64,000 bases of DNA from CBDFGN01 sp965247065 (GCA_965247065.1 CBDFGN010000006.1:3224001-3288000); one strand, 5' to 3'. Positions 54,207-63,360 are shown, counted from the first letter of the stretch. The notes: generated by a model from the sequence alone, not told the origin. Numbers and translations are program-made.

Positions 54207-55367
54207 TTATTTATTGTCAATTAGTCCCCTACCACTTTTCTTGATAACCCCAGTGTGCTTAAGTTCCTTGGCCAAAACATCCAGAATGCCATTTACAAAA
54301 TGACGGCTCTTCGGAGTACTGTAGAGTTTGGATATTTCAATATACTCATTTATGGTCACTTTGATTGGAATACTGGGAAAGTTTATCATCTCACATAGGG
54401 CCATTTTCAGGATGATTTTGTCAAGGGTGGCAATTCTTTCCATTTCCCAATTGTGTGCCTTATCTGCGATCATTTTTTCGAAGCGCTTTTCACCCTCAAC
54501 TGTGTTCTTGAAAAGCTCGCGGAAATACCGGCGGTCCTCTTCCCAATTATAGGATATTCCAGGAATTTCGAAGGTAGCTTGATCCTGATCCTCACGAATG
54601 GCTTTTAATGTCTTGACTAGAACACTTTTCACTATGGCTCCGTCCTCCTCCCAATTTATGTCCGCCTCTTCCATAAAGGATTGTATAGGTTCACTCTTGA
54701 AAATGATTTTCCTTATTAAATAGGAAACCATCGCCCGGTCATCTTCGAAGGATGGCGCAGGCATGAGCTCGTAATCCAAGTAGTTGGCATCCTTCTTCAC
54801 TATGTCCTTGAACCATCGAAATGCTTCGTTGCCCGACCCTGTCCAGGCCGGGATTTTCTTCTTGGCCCCTAACCATAGGGATTCTCTTAAAACAGAGATG
54901 ATCCGGTTGTTAAAGAGGTTCGAGCTTGATCCGGCGATGGATGGCTGGCTGCGGTTTTTTTTTGAGTGCTCTAACTCCGCCGATTCAGCCCATCGAACCA
55001 TCAGGTCCAGCAAGGAGAACAGGTAATTCTCCACTCGATCCGCACCGTCTACCATGTTTGAGTATAGGTGGTCAAAGTCGGCTTGAGTTTGGCTTTTGTA
55101 AAATTCCAGTAGGTTCTCCACGGATGCCAGGACTTCAGGCCTTAAATCGGGTTCAGGTACCAAATGTCCCTTCAGGACACTACGCTTAAACAATTGTCTT
55201 ACCTCTGATCTAATGCTATCCAAATCGTGCGCCGGAGTGATTTCGGGCACAGGTTCAGTGGAGTCTGTGATCTTTTCCAGGGCTAGAAAATAGTCGGATT
55301 GCTGACATTGGGCTAAAGCGTAAAGGCTTTGCATCGCCTTAATTCTTAGGAATCTACGGTTAAGCAT
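54207..55367 (-). CDS. nusB: Transcription antitermination factor NusB, long Bacteroidota form
   Basis: This 386-residue protein is much longer than the roughly 140 residues of E. coli NusB. It starts MLNRRFLRIKAMQSLYALAQ, has a long charged N-terminal half, and carries the NusB fold at the C terminus (MIADKAHNWEMERIATLDKIILKMALCEM then FPSIPIKVTINEYIEISKLY). NusB with NusE/S10 aids rRNA antitermination. The long form is usual in this phylum. Confidence 0.92.
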   Translation of the reverse strand: MLNRRFLRIKAMQSLYALAQCQQSDYFLALEKITDSTEPVPEITPAHDLDSIRSEVRQLFKRSVLKGHLVPEPDLRPEVLASVENLLEFYKSQTQADFDHLYSNMVDGADRVENYLFSLLDLMVRWAESAELEHSKKNRSQPSIAGSSSNLFNNRIISVLRESLWLGAKKKIPAWTGSGNEAFRWFKDIVKKDANYLDYELMPAPSFEDDRAMVSYLIRKIIFKSEPIQSFMEEADINWEEDGAIVKSVLVKTLKAIREDQDQATFEIPGISYNWEEDRRYFRELFKNTVEGEKRFEKMIADKAHNWEMERIATLDKIILKMALCEMINFPSIPIKVTINEYIEISKLYSTPKSRHFVNGILDVLAKELKHTGVIKKSGRGLIDNK

Positions 55368-55417
55368 CCTACTAATACTAAAGAACGAACAAAATCAAGG
55401 CGTCCCTATTCGGCCTG

Positions 55418-56527
55418 TCAAGCTTCTGTGGCTGCATCAATACGCTTCAAGGCCACTTGCATTGCAGCCTCTTGGGGGGTAATATCTTCAGCCTCAGATT
55501 TTTCCAATATTGCTAAGCAAGTATCGTATATGTCTGCCGCCTTCTTATAAGCTTCTTCTGCTTTGTAATTGCCCAAATATTCCAAGTACACATTAATTAC
55601 CCCGCCTGCGTTGATAAGGAAATCGGGGCAATAAACAATACCTTCGTCCATGAGCATACGACCGTGACGTTTCTCTCGGCGCAATTGATTATTGGCTCCT
55701 CCGGCGATTATCTTGCATTTTAGCCGCTCTATTGTTTCATCGTTGAGGGTGGCCCCCAGGGCACATGGAGAGTAGATGTCTACATCGAGATCGTAGAGTT
55801 CCTGGGGGTCAACCACCTCCACCCCTTTCATTTTCGCGATCGCCTCAAGTTTTCCGGGCGATATGTCGGAAACGAATACAATCGCGCTTTCCCTGATCAG
55901 CAATTGCGCCAAATTTCTTCCTACGCTGCCCACGCCCTGAACAGATACCCTCTTTCCTGCCAGGTTGTCGGTTCCAAAGACTCTTTGCGCTGCCGCCTTC
56001 ATGCCCATGTAGGTTCCGTACGCTGTTACCGGGGAGGGGTCTCCACCTCCTCCCATAGATTCAGGCAGGCCGGTAACATACGAAGTTTCCATGCCAATGT
56101 ATTGCATGTCTTGAGTAGTCATGCTGACATCTTCGGCAGTAACGTATTGTCCTCCCAGTCCATCGACAAACTTGCCAAAACGCCTCATCAGAGCCTCGTC
56201 CTTTTTCTTTTGGGCATCACCGATGACAACTGCTTTTCCTCCACCTGCATTCAAACCTGAAATAGCAGCCTTGAACGTCATACCCCTGGACAATCTCATC
56301 ACATCGATAAGGGCTTCATGGTGGGAAGAATAGTTCCACATACGGATTCCACCCAGGGATGGACCCAACACCGTACTGTGTATGGCTATAATAGATCTAA
56401 GTCCAGATGCCGGGTCATTGCAAAAAGCAATTTGTTCGTGGCCCATCTCATCGGCCAGATCAAAAACAGATTGCTGGTGTTTGGATTCAGATGTGGCCTC
56501 GGCAGGCCCTAGCTCGTTGAACCCCAT
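55418..56527 (-). CDS. Leucine/Glu/Phe/Val dehydrogenase
   Basis: This 369-residue NAD-dependent amino acid dehydrogenase deaminates branched-chain amino acids. GPSLGGIRMWNY, the catalytic lysine in GLNAGGGKAVVIGD, TAEDVSMTTQDMQYIG and the nucleotide motif VSVQGVGSVGRNLA are clear. It starts the minus-strand block leading to nusB. The product could feed the E1 fusion at 27322-29298 with branched-chain 2-oxoacids. Confidence 0.94.
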   Translation of the reverse strand: MGFNELGPAEATSESKHQQSVFDLADEMGHEQIAFCNDPASGLRSIIAIHSTVLGPSLGGIRMWNYSSHHEALIDVMRLSRGMTFKAAISGLNAGGGKAVVIGDAQKKKDEALMRRFGKFVDGLGGQYVTAEDVSMTTQDMQYIGMETSYVTGLPESMGGGGDPSPVTAYGTYMGMKAAAQRVFGTDNLAGKRVSVQGVGSVGRNLAQLLIRESAIVFVSDISPGKLEAIAKMKGVEVVDPQELYDLDVDIYSPCALGATLNDETIERLKCKIIAGGANNQLRREKRHGRMLMDEGIVYCPDFLINAGGVINVYLEYLGNYKAEEAYKKAADIYDTCLAILEKSEAEDITPQEAAMQVALKRIDAATEA

Positions 56528-56667
56528 AATTGAAGAACGATTTTTTGGTTAATGTTATTTGCCTAATTTTGGCGAAATTGAGGGCAAAATTAACTTTTTT
56601 TTGCCATTCTACCAATTACGACTGATGCCACCAACCATTTACGGAATAGGCCGTTTTAAACTTATTA

Positions 56668-58452
56668 GTGAGGGACCTTAAGCATCTAAACAAGTACTTT
56701 TATAAGTACAGGTATCACCTATTTCTAGGGACCTTATTCATCGTAACCTCCAATGTATTTGGAATTGCACCTGCAATCGTTGTAAGGGAAGCGCTTGATC
56801 TGGTTAAGGCCAACATCAACATTTATAACACTTTCGAAGGCTTTGAGTTGCAAAACGGGATCTACGAATTATTCGCCTGGAGTGTGTTGCTGGCAGGAGT
56901 CATCATCCTGGTACTGGCAGTGCTACGTGGGATTTTCTTGTTTTTTACCAGGCAAACGATCATTGTCATGTCTCGGCTGATAGAATACGATCTTAAGAAT
57001 GAGATCTATGCTCATTACCAAAGTCTGCCACAGAGCTTTTATCGTCGAAATAACACCGGCGACCTCCTGGCTAGAATTTCCGAAGATGTGAGCCGAGTCA
57101 GAATGTATATCGGGCCAGCCATAATGTATGGCATCAACCTGATGAGCTTGTTTCTTCTGGTGATTCCCTACATGTTTTCGGTGAATAGCAAACTGACCGC
57201 CTTTGCCCTTATTCCCCTGCCCATACTTTCGGTGAGCATCTACTTTGTGAATAACATAATTAATCGGCGTTCCGAGGAGATTCAACGTAGCCTTTCTAAT
57301 CTTTCAACCTTTGTCCAGGAGGCCTTTTCGGGAATCAGGGTAATCAAAGCTTTCGGCCGAGAGGAGGATTCGGTGATGAACTTCTCTGATGAGAGCGAGG
57401 GCTACCGGATTAAATCTATCCGGTTGGCATTTATTCACTCCCTTTTTTTCCCATTGATAATCTCGATGATTGGCCTTAGTACGATTTTGACCATTTTCAT
57501 CGGTGGGGTTGAGGTGTTGAACGGTTGGGCGACCATAGGTAATATTGCTGAATTTGTCATATACGTTAATATGCTTACCTGGCCGGTGACGTCTCTGGGA
57601 TGGATAACCAGCATTATCCAGCGCGCGGCTGCGTCCCAGAAGCGGATAAACGAATTTCTGGAGCAAAAAACAGATATCGTGTCCACCATAAACCTGGAAG
57701 CCGAAATCCAAGGTCAGCTTGAATTTAATGATGTACAATTCGTGTACAAAGATTCAGGCATCAGGGCACTGAATAATATATCCTTTAAGGTTGAACCCGG
57801 TGAATCTATCGCGATTGTAGGCACAACAGGATCGGGCAAATCCACGATCGCCAATTTAATCTGCCGAATGTATGATCCCACTAAGGGCGGGATCAAGGTG
57901 GATCAAAGAGATATCAAGGATTATGATATTTCCAGCCTGAGAGGTCAAATCGGCTACGTACCCCAGGATGTGTTCCTGTTTTCAGAGACCATAGAGCGCA
58001 ACATTACTTTTGGAAATGGGAATCTCCCGATGGACAAAATAACGCAGGCCGCCCAGGAGGCTGATTTGAAGGATATTGAAAGATTTCCCGATGGGTTAAA
58101 TACAAGGATTGGAGAACGGGGCATTACCCTCTCTGGAGGTCAGAAGCAAAGAATTTCCATTGCCCGGGCTATTGCCAGAGAACCCAAAATTCTCATCCTG
58201 GACGACTGTTTATCAGCTGTAGACACCAAGACTGAAAATACCATTTTGAAGAGCCTGAGGCGTATTATGGACGGACGAACCACTGTAATAATTTCCCATC
58301 GGGTGTCCTCCGCCAAACTTGCCGACCGGATTCTGGTCCTGGATGATGGGGAGTTAATTGAACAGGGTACACATCGTGAACTACTCGAATCGAATGGTGC
58401 CTACAAATGGCTGTATGAGAAACAGTTGCAGGCGGAGGAGCTGACCAAGTAG
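56668..58452 (+). CDS. ABC exporter half-transporter with a degenerate Walker B (heterodimer partner A)
   Basis: This 594-residue protein starts at GTG 56668. Six membrane helices (about 1-320) are followed by an ATPase domain. Walker A is GTTGSGKST, the signature is canonical LSGGQ (ITLSGGQKQRISIARA), but Walker B reads ILILDDCLSAVD, with Asp in place of the catalytic Glu. That is the pattern of the non-catalytic member of heterodimeric exporters such as TM287/288. The switch His is present (ISHRVSS). The gene at 60769-62532 has the reciprocal defects, so the two may pair. Confidence 0.93.
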   Translation: MRDLKHLNKYFYKYRYHLFLGTLFIVTSNVFGIAPAIVVREALDLVKANINIYNTFEGFELQNGIYELFAWSVLLAGVIILVLAVLRGIFLFFTRQTIIVMSRLIEYDLKNEIYAHYQSLPQSFYRRNNTGDLLARISEDVSRVRMYIGPAIMYGINLMSLFLLVIPYMFSVNSKLTAFALIPLPILSVSIYFVNNIINRRSEEIQRSLSNLSTFVQEAFSGIRVIKAFGREEDSVMNFSDESEGYRIKSIRLAFIHSLFFPLIISMIGLSTILTIFIGGVEVLNGWATIGNIAEFVIYVNMLTWPVTSLGWITSIIQRAAASQKRINEFLEQKTDIVSTINLEAEIQGQLEFNDVQFVYKDSGIRALNNISFKVEPGESIAIVGTTGSGKSTIANLICRMYDPTKGGIKVDQRDIKDYDISSLRGQIGYVPQDVFLFSETIERNITFGNGNLPMDKITQAAQEADLKDIERFPDGLNTRIGERGITLSGGQKQRISIARAIAREPKILILDDCLSAVDTKTENTILKSLRRIMDGRTTVIISHRVSSAKLADRILVLDDGELIEQGTHRELLESNGAYKWLYEKQLQAEELTK

Positions 58453-58490
58453 GTTTGGTAAGGTCTCAAGATCGCCGCGGAAATAGGCCT

Positions 58491-58823
58491 TCAGAAATTA
58501 TATCTTAACCCCATCCCTCCTTGAAATTTAAATTCATTAAGGGTCGTAAGATCGTAGAACATCCCAGTTTCCGCGAAAGCCGCTATCGGTAAATTGGGAA
58601 TCACATATTCGAATCCCAGGATTACATCAGGGCCGAACAATACATGGGTGACCGTGCGCTTGCCGACCATGTAGGTTATTGGACTGTCGTCACCGGTATC
58701 GAAAGTATATTGCACTTTAAGGGTGCGGACATTCCAACCAAAACCGAGGTACCAGTCGATCCCCGCTTCTCCAGATATTGCTTCGGGCAGTGGATTATGG
58801 ATCACCACCCTTACCTGCCCCTT
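58491..58823 (-). pseudogene. 3' part of an outer membrane barrel gene split by the IS110 element
   Basis: Reading KGQVRVVIHNPLPEAISGEA then GIDWYLGFGWNV and ending GLRYNF, this is the C-terminal half of a small beta-barrel; the terminal Phe is typical of outer membrane proteins. The frame is open back to a stop at 58842-58844 with no good start of its own. The N-terminal half is at 60124-60480. The element lies between them. Simple rejoining at the shared CCTT/TTAGA sequence leaves the halves out of frame, so an extra indel or uncertain junction must be assumed. Confidence 0.75.
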
Positions 58824-58924
58824 TAGATTTACAAGATATGATTATTTCAATATTATTGCTATTACCCCTATGAGGGGGTCTGGGGGAGACTCATAACTTG
58901 TGGACAAGGTGGATAACTTTAAAA

Positions 58925-59085
58925 AGTCAACACCGACAGAGGCGAATTATCTGCCTGCCAGGGTAAGACCCATCGTGCGATTCAATCCTCTGTCGGTTAC
59001 TTAAACAAGCATCATTTAGAAATTAGGAATATCCAGCGAAGGATAAGATCCATTATCAAGGGTTTGATCGTGTTTAAGTGTGTTG
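58925..59085 (+). ncRNA. Candidate IS110 bridge RNA (target and donor loops)
   Basis: Two stem-loops lie between the left end and the transposase start. Loop 1: perfect 11-bp stem 58932-58942/58987-58997, an internal loop and apical hairpin GGGT-AAG-ACCC (58961-58971). Loop 2: closing stem CTTAAACA/TGTTTAAG (59000-59007/59071-59078) with inner hairpin TATCC/GGATA (59030-59034/59041-59045). This is the layout of IS110 bridge RNAs. In loop 1, CCTGCC (58954-58959) equals the left flank (58814-58819), and CGATT (58978-58982) is complementary to AATCG in the right flank (60129-60133), as left and right target guides should be. The matches are short. Confidence 0.6.
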
Positions 59086-59112
59086 ACCTGTTTTTTAATC
59101 AATAATAAAGTT

Positions 59113-60120
59113 ATGAAGTATAAAGTATTTATTGGCGTAGATGTGTCTAAAGAGGTTCTGGATTTTGTAGTGATTGCTGAAGGCAAAAAGTTGTTCCACT
59201 TGCTGGTAAGTAACGATAAAAAAGGGATCAATCTGTTTTACAAAAGATTACTAAAAGAAGTAGAGACCGATCAGATCCACTGGTTATTATGTCTTGAGCA
59301 TACGGGTATCTACTGTAACCCTTTATTGGAATTTGTGGTTGAAAAGAACATGGCAGTTTGGTTAGAAAACGCAGCAGTAATCAAAGCACACCATGCGTTG
59401 GAACGAGGTAAAAATGATGCTTTAGATGCCTTAAGAATTTCTGAGTATGCTTATGCTAAAAGGGATAAAGTAAGGCTGTGGGAAGCTCCCAGAGAGGTTG
59501 TCAATCAATTGAAATCTATGATCCGTCTCAGGAAAAGACTACTTACTTCCAAAAAGAGGCTACTTGATCCTCTACAGGAAGACAAGCAGTTTGGTAATAA
59601 ACAATGGGCAAAGGAACATGATAAACTACTTCGACCTGTTATAGCCAAAATAGAAAAACAACTCAAAGAAGTGGAACAGAAAATCCAGCAGCTCATTGAT
59701 GGGGACCATCATCTTAAACAACTTTATCAACTGATTACATCGGTAAGCAGAGTAGGGCAGATTGTAGCTATCAATACCCTGGTAGTCACTAACGAGTTTA
59801 AACAGATCACTGACCCAAAAAAGATGGCCTGTCATTGCGGAGTAGCCCCTTTCCAATACGATTCAGGGAAAACGATTCGCAGCAGGGCCAGAGTGTCACA
59901 CAGGGCAGACAAGTCGATGAAAGTACTACTACACTTGGCGGCTATGTCAGCCATCTCTGGTAAAGGAGAATTAAGAGATTATTACCTAAGAAAAGTAGAG
60001 GAAGGCAAGAATAAAATGGCTGTACTTAATGCTGTAAGAAACAAAATCATCCACCGAGTATTTGCTTGTGTAAGAGAAAATAGGAAATATGAAAAAATTT
60101 ATAAGCATGCCCTTGTTTAA
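59113..60120 (+). CDS. IS110-family transposase (DEDD recombinase)
   Basis: From MKYKVFIGVDVSKEVLDFVV this is a 335-residue enzyme. The N-terminal DEDD domain has D in GVDVSK, E in LCLEHTGIYC and the aspartates in KNDALDALRI; a coiled-coil (IEKQLKEVEQKIQQLIDGD) leads to the C-terminal transposase-20 domain with CGVAPFQYDSGKTIRSRARVS (including the catalytic Ser region). An upstream GTG at 59080 would extend it into the RNA region and is rejected. The stop is at 60118-60120, close to the right end. Confidence 0.95.
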   Translation: MKYKVFIGVDVSKEVLDFVVIAEGKKLFHLLVSNDKKGINLFYKRLLKEVETDQIHWLLCLEHTGIYCNPLLEFVVEKNMAVWLENAAVIKAHHALERGKNDALDALRISEYAYAKRDKVRLWEAPREVVNQLKSMIRLRKRLLTSKKRLLDPLQEDKQFGNKQWAKEHDKLLRPVIAKIEKQLKEVEQKIQQLIDGDHHLKQLYQLITSVSRVGQIVAINTLVVTNEFKQITDPKKMACHCGVAPFQYDSGKTIRSRARVSHRADKSMKVLLHLAAMSAISGKGELRDYYLRKVEEGKNKMAVLNAVRNKIIHRVFACVRENRKYEKIYKHALV

Positions 60121-60123
60121 TCC

Positions 60124-60480
60124 TTAGAAATCGTAAGGAGAAAACTTATTGGTATGTCCTAGATATCTAAGGGTGTCGAATTGCGGATCGGCACGGAAGC
60201 GCTCTCGAATAAACTCGGCGTACAGTCCGCTGGTTGTATACCCTACGACGGTTTCAACGGCGAAGCGCTTTAGGAAATAGACCTTCAAAGTGAGACCCAC
60301 TGGATCTCCTACTTTCGCGCCAATCCCCATTTTGGCCTTGATTTTCCTTACTACAGGACAGGCATACTTTTCCACACGTTTAATTGCAGACTTCTTTGAT
60401 ACGCCCTTGTATTGGGCAGACGCTTCGAGGCCTGTCAGCAACAACAAAAGAGCCGTTATGCTTGTCCTGAGGTGGTGCAT
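60124..60480 (-). pseudogene. 5' part of the outer membrane barrel gene split by the IS110 element
   Basis: It starts with a signal peptide (LRTSITALLLLLTGLEASAQ), then KMGIGAKVGDPVGLTLKVYF and further strand-like segments, and stops in the insertion junction after KFSPYDF. GIGAKVGDPxGLTLK followed by a later HNPLP...GIDWYxGFG block is the layout of one small Bacteroidota outer membrane protein family. The second block is at 58491-58823, on the other side of the element. Confidence 0.75.
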
Positions 60481-60768
60481 CTAGGGAAATCCCAAATCTA
60501 GGATAAATGTAAGATAGGGTAAAAATATTAATAAAAACGTTCCCTAATTATTCGAAAACGTAATTATTTAGAACGACCGAAAACATTACTTTTGTGTAAA
60601 AAACGGGCGATTAATCACCGGAAAAGCGCGTTAATTTCAAGCATTGATCAACTGGAATTCCGGGTGGGATTGAGTCTAGGAGATTGGCGCAACTCGGGGT
60701 GCCCCCTCATAGTACGGGAACTGAACTAAGGCTTAAATCATATTCGTAAAATTTTTGGTGGAGTGGAT
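60481..60768. other. Intergenic region with a promoter-like box and GC-rich patch
   Basis: TACTTTTG at 60587-60594 (plus strand) fits the -7 element, but no TTG stands 20 nt upstream and no plus-strand gene follows. The 60690-60715 patch CTCGGGGTGCCCC forms a small hairpin. No gene is seen. Confidence 0.4.
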
Positions 60769-62532
60769 TTAAATTACCTCCCTGTACTGCATTTTATGAA
60801 GGTGAGAATAGTATCCATTTAGGGCGAGCAAGGTTTCATGAGTACCCTGTTCCACGATCTCACCTTTGTCGACAACCACTATATTGTCCGCCCTTTGAAT
60901 AGTGGACAGGCGGTGCGCAATGACGATGGAAGTTCTTCCAGCCATGAGCCTGGCAATGGCCTGCTGAATAAGCTCTTCTGTCTCAGAATCAATCGCCGAC
61001 GTTGCTTCGTCAAGGACCAGGATCCTCGGATCGTATACCATGGCCCTTACAAAGGATATCAACTGGCGCTGACCAACAGACAAGGTGGCTCCTCGTTCCA
61101 TCACGTTGTAATCCATTCCCCCAGGCAATCTTTCAATGAATTTCCGAGCCCCAACCATATCGGCAGCATCGGCAACTTTGTCTTTCTCGATTTGCCTATT
61201 GCCTAAAGCTATATTCGCACTAATTGAATCAGAGAATAGGAATACGTCCTGCAGCACTACTCCAATATTCCTGCGCAAGCTGGCCAAATCATATTCACAG
61301 ATATCAACTTCATCGATCTTTATCAAACCTTTGTTAATATCATAGAACCGATTTAGAAGGTTGATAATGGACGACTTACCCGCCCCCGTTGCTCCTACCA
61401 AGGCAAGAGACTCCCCCGGTTTTACTTCAAACGATATGTCCCTAAGAACATAGTTTTCTTCACTATAAGCGAACCAAACCCGTTCAAAAGAAACTGATCC
61501 TTCGATCTGTTTTGGAGAGAAGTTCCCGTTGTCTGGGATCATGTCGGTGCTGTCCAAGAGTTTCAATATCCTGGAACTGCTAACGATGCCCATCTGCAAG
61601 GTGTTAAATCGGTCAGCGATCATTCTGATAGGCCTAAAGAACATTTGGACGTAGATAATAAAGGAAACCAATACCCCAAATTGCAATTCATGGGCAACCA
61701 CGCCTTGGGCACCATACCAGACGATAAGTCCAATTCCTATGGCTCCGATCACTTCAGCCACGGGGTAGTATACGGAGTAATACATAACTGATTGGATGTT
61801 GGCTCGCCTATGATCGCGATTTAAATCCTTGAATTTGTGGAGCTCCGTTTGTTCGGAATTAAAGATCTGAACAATGCTCATTCCGGTAATATGCTCCTGA
61901 ACGAAAGAATTTAGGTTGGCCACTGCAGTTCTTACCCGGTTAAAGGCGCCCTTGATCTTTTCTTTGAACACATAGGTGCTCAGGACCAGAAAAGGAAGGG
62001 TAGACAGGCTAATCAGGGTTAACCTCCAATCGATATAGAACATGAAGGCGAGGATAAAAACCAATTGCAGAAGGTCACCAATCATTGCCGCAAGGCCCTC
62101 ACTGAAAACGTTAGACAATGTCTCGATGTCAGAAATATTCCGGGTGACTAGTTTGCCAATTGGTGTATTGTCAAAAAAACGTAATCTCAGTTTAAGCAAG
62201 TGCTCGTAAAGCTTAACCCGTATGTCCTTAATTATGCTTTGACCCAGCCAGCCCGAAAGGTAGGTATGGAAATATTGGACCAAGCCCTGAATGACCAGAA
62301 GTCCAACCAGCAAAGTGGTCATCTGGACCAAGCCCTGGTAATCTCCCATCGACACGTGATTGTCAATAGTCAGTTGGATCAAATAGGGCCGCACCGGTGC
62401 CAGGATCGCTAACAATAAGGTTAAGAAGACCAGGAAATTAAACCGGCGTAAATAGGGGTTTGCATAAACAAAGAGCCTTCTGAGAATCCTCAGATCGACA
62501 ATATTTCCGCTGAGTTCAAATCCCTTATCCAT
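60769..62532 (-). CDS. ABC exporter half-transporter with a degenerate signature (heterodimer partner B)
   Basis: This 587-residue protein has an exporter membrane domain (about 1-330) and an ATPase domain. Walker A is LVGATGAGKSS and Walker B has the catalytic Glu (ILVLDEATSAID), but the signature reads LSVGQ (ATLSVGQRQLISFVRA) in place of LSGGQ. In a heterodimer with the protein of 56668-58452, one ATP site would be fully canonical and the other fully degenerate. It overlaps truA by 8 nt. The substrate is unknown. Confidence 0.93.
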   Translation of the reverse strand: MDKGFELSGNIVDLRILRRLFVYANPYLRRFNFLVFLTLLLAILAPVRPYLIQLTIDNHVSMGDYQGLVQMTTLLVGLLVIQGLVQYFHTYLSGWLGQSIIKDIRVKLYEHLLKLRLRFFDNTPIGKLVTRNISDIETLSNVFSEGLAAMIGDLLQLVFILAFMFYIDWRLTLISLSTLPFLVLSTYVFKEKIKGAFNRVRTAVANLNSFVQEHITGMSIVQIFNSEQTELHKFKDLNRDHRRANIQSVMYYSVYYPVAEVIGAIGIGLIVWYGAQGVVAHELQFGVLVSFIIYVQMFFRPIRMIADRFNTLQMGIVSSSRILKLLDSTDMIPDNGNFSPKQIEGSVSFERVWFAYSEENYVLRDISFEVKPGESLALVGATGAGKSSIINLLNRFYDINKGLIKIDEVDICEYDLASLRRNIGVVLQDVFLFSDSISANIALGNRQIEKDKVADAADMVGARKFIERLPGGMDYNVMERGATLSVGQRQLISFVRAMVYDPRILVLDEATSAIDSETEELIQQAIARLMAGRTSIVIAHRLSTIQRADNIVVVDKGEIVEQGTHETLLALNGYYSHLHKMQYREVI

Positions 62533-63283
62533 GAGATCCCAATATCAGTAAGTTCTTTGGATAAATCACCCGGCACAGATATAGCCCATGAGCGGGGACT
62601 GACATGCCTGCCAGCGATCGGTCCTGGCTTGCCATAATTTTCTTAAGATCAGAAACTGTCATCCGGTTTTGTCCTATGTCCAGCAAAGTTCCCACGATAG
62701 TTCGAACCATGCCTCGTAAGAATCGATCGGCGTGAATGTGGAAAGTAGCTCTGGTTCCATGAATTTCCCAGTAGGCCTTATTGATATTGCAAATGAAATG
62801 CTCGACGTCGGTTTTCACCCGGCTAAAGGATTCGAAACTCCTTTTACCTTCCAGCATCTTAGAGGCACGATCCAATTTGGTCCGGTCCAGGGATGGCCGA
62901 AATAAGTAAAAAAGATCCGGACCTAACGGACATTTAACATGCGTTATCCGGTATTCGTACTTTCGTTCGATCGCATCAAACCGGGCGTGGCTATCATCAG
63001 CAACCTGGTAGATATTCCGGATGCTGATATCCTCCGGCAACATTTTATTGAGCTTATATTGAAGGTCATCCTGAATCACGCTTTGGATGATGTCCAGATG
63101 AAAAAACTGCTGTTCCGCGTGGACGCCTTTGTCGGTTCTTCCACTGCCAATAGTGTGCACTTCTTCCCCTAGAATTTTTGTGAGCGAATTGTTAATGATC
63201 TGTTGTACCCCTACCGCGTTCTTTTGGACCTGCCAGCCGTGGTAAGCCGTGCCCCGGTAGCTCGCTTCAAAGAAATATCTCAA
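62525..63283 (-). CDS. truA: tRNA pseudouridine synthase A
   Basis: This 252-residue enzyme makes pseudouridine at positions 38-40 of the tRNA anticodon arm. The N-terminal RYFFEASYRGTAYHGWQVQ and the catalytic Asp in IGSGRTDKGVHAEQQFFH are clear, and ADRFLRGMVRTIVGTLLDIG supplies the C-terminal motif. It precedes the ABC gene in the same direction with an 8-nt overlap. Confidence 0.97.
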   Translation of the reverse strand: MRYFFEASYRGTAYHGWQVQKNAVGVQQIINNSLTKILGEEVHTIGSGRTDKGVHAEQQFFHLDIIQSVIQDDLQYKLNKMLPEDISIRNIYQVADDSHARFDAIERKYEYRITHVKCPLGPDLFYLFRPSLDRTKLDRASKMLEGKRSFESFSRVKTDVEHFICNINKAYWEIHGTRATFHIHADRFLRGMVRTIVGTLLDIGQNRMTVSDLKKIMASQDRSLAGMSVPAHGLYLCRVIYPKNLLILGSHG

Positions 63284-63331
63284 AGCAACACAATTGATTA
63301 AATGAAAAGTGAATTTAAGAAAAGAAGGAGT

Positions 63332-63360
63332 AAAAAAATCCCAAGCCGGGGCTTGGGATT
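63332..63360 (-). terminator. Intrinsic terminator of the small lipoprotein gene
   Basis: AATCCCAAGCC and GGCTTGGGATT form a perfect 11-bp stem with a 2-nt loop (63337-63360), followed by seven T on the minus strand. It starts at the lipoprotein's stop codon, so terminator and stop overlap. Confidence 0.93.

Larger units (their letters stand above)
58824..60126 (+). mobile_element. IS110-family insertion sequence inside an outer membrane protein gene
   Basis: About 1.3 kb with a DEDD transposase and a long structured 5' non-coding region. The ends are placed approximately: left flank CCCCTTTAGATTT, right flank AATCCTTAGAAATCG, with CCTT/TTAGA shared by both. IS110 elements have no terminal inverted repeats or target duplications, so boundaries cannot be fixed exactly by eye. 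The element is AT-richer than the surrounding genes. Confidence 0.8.

Noticed and set aside
58861..58895. CCCCTATGAGGGG / GGGGGTCTGGGGGAG near the left end of the IS110 element
   Set aside because: It could be read as part of the bridge RNA or as an inverted repeat end, but it lies outside the paired stems and has no matching partner at the right end.
60660..60730. TPP-riboswitch-like words (CTCGGGGTGCCCC ... GAACTGAAC)
   Set aside because: Only fragments of the thi-box resemble it, the rest of the core is missing, and no plus-strand gene follows to be regulated.
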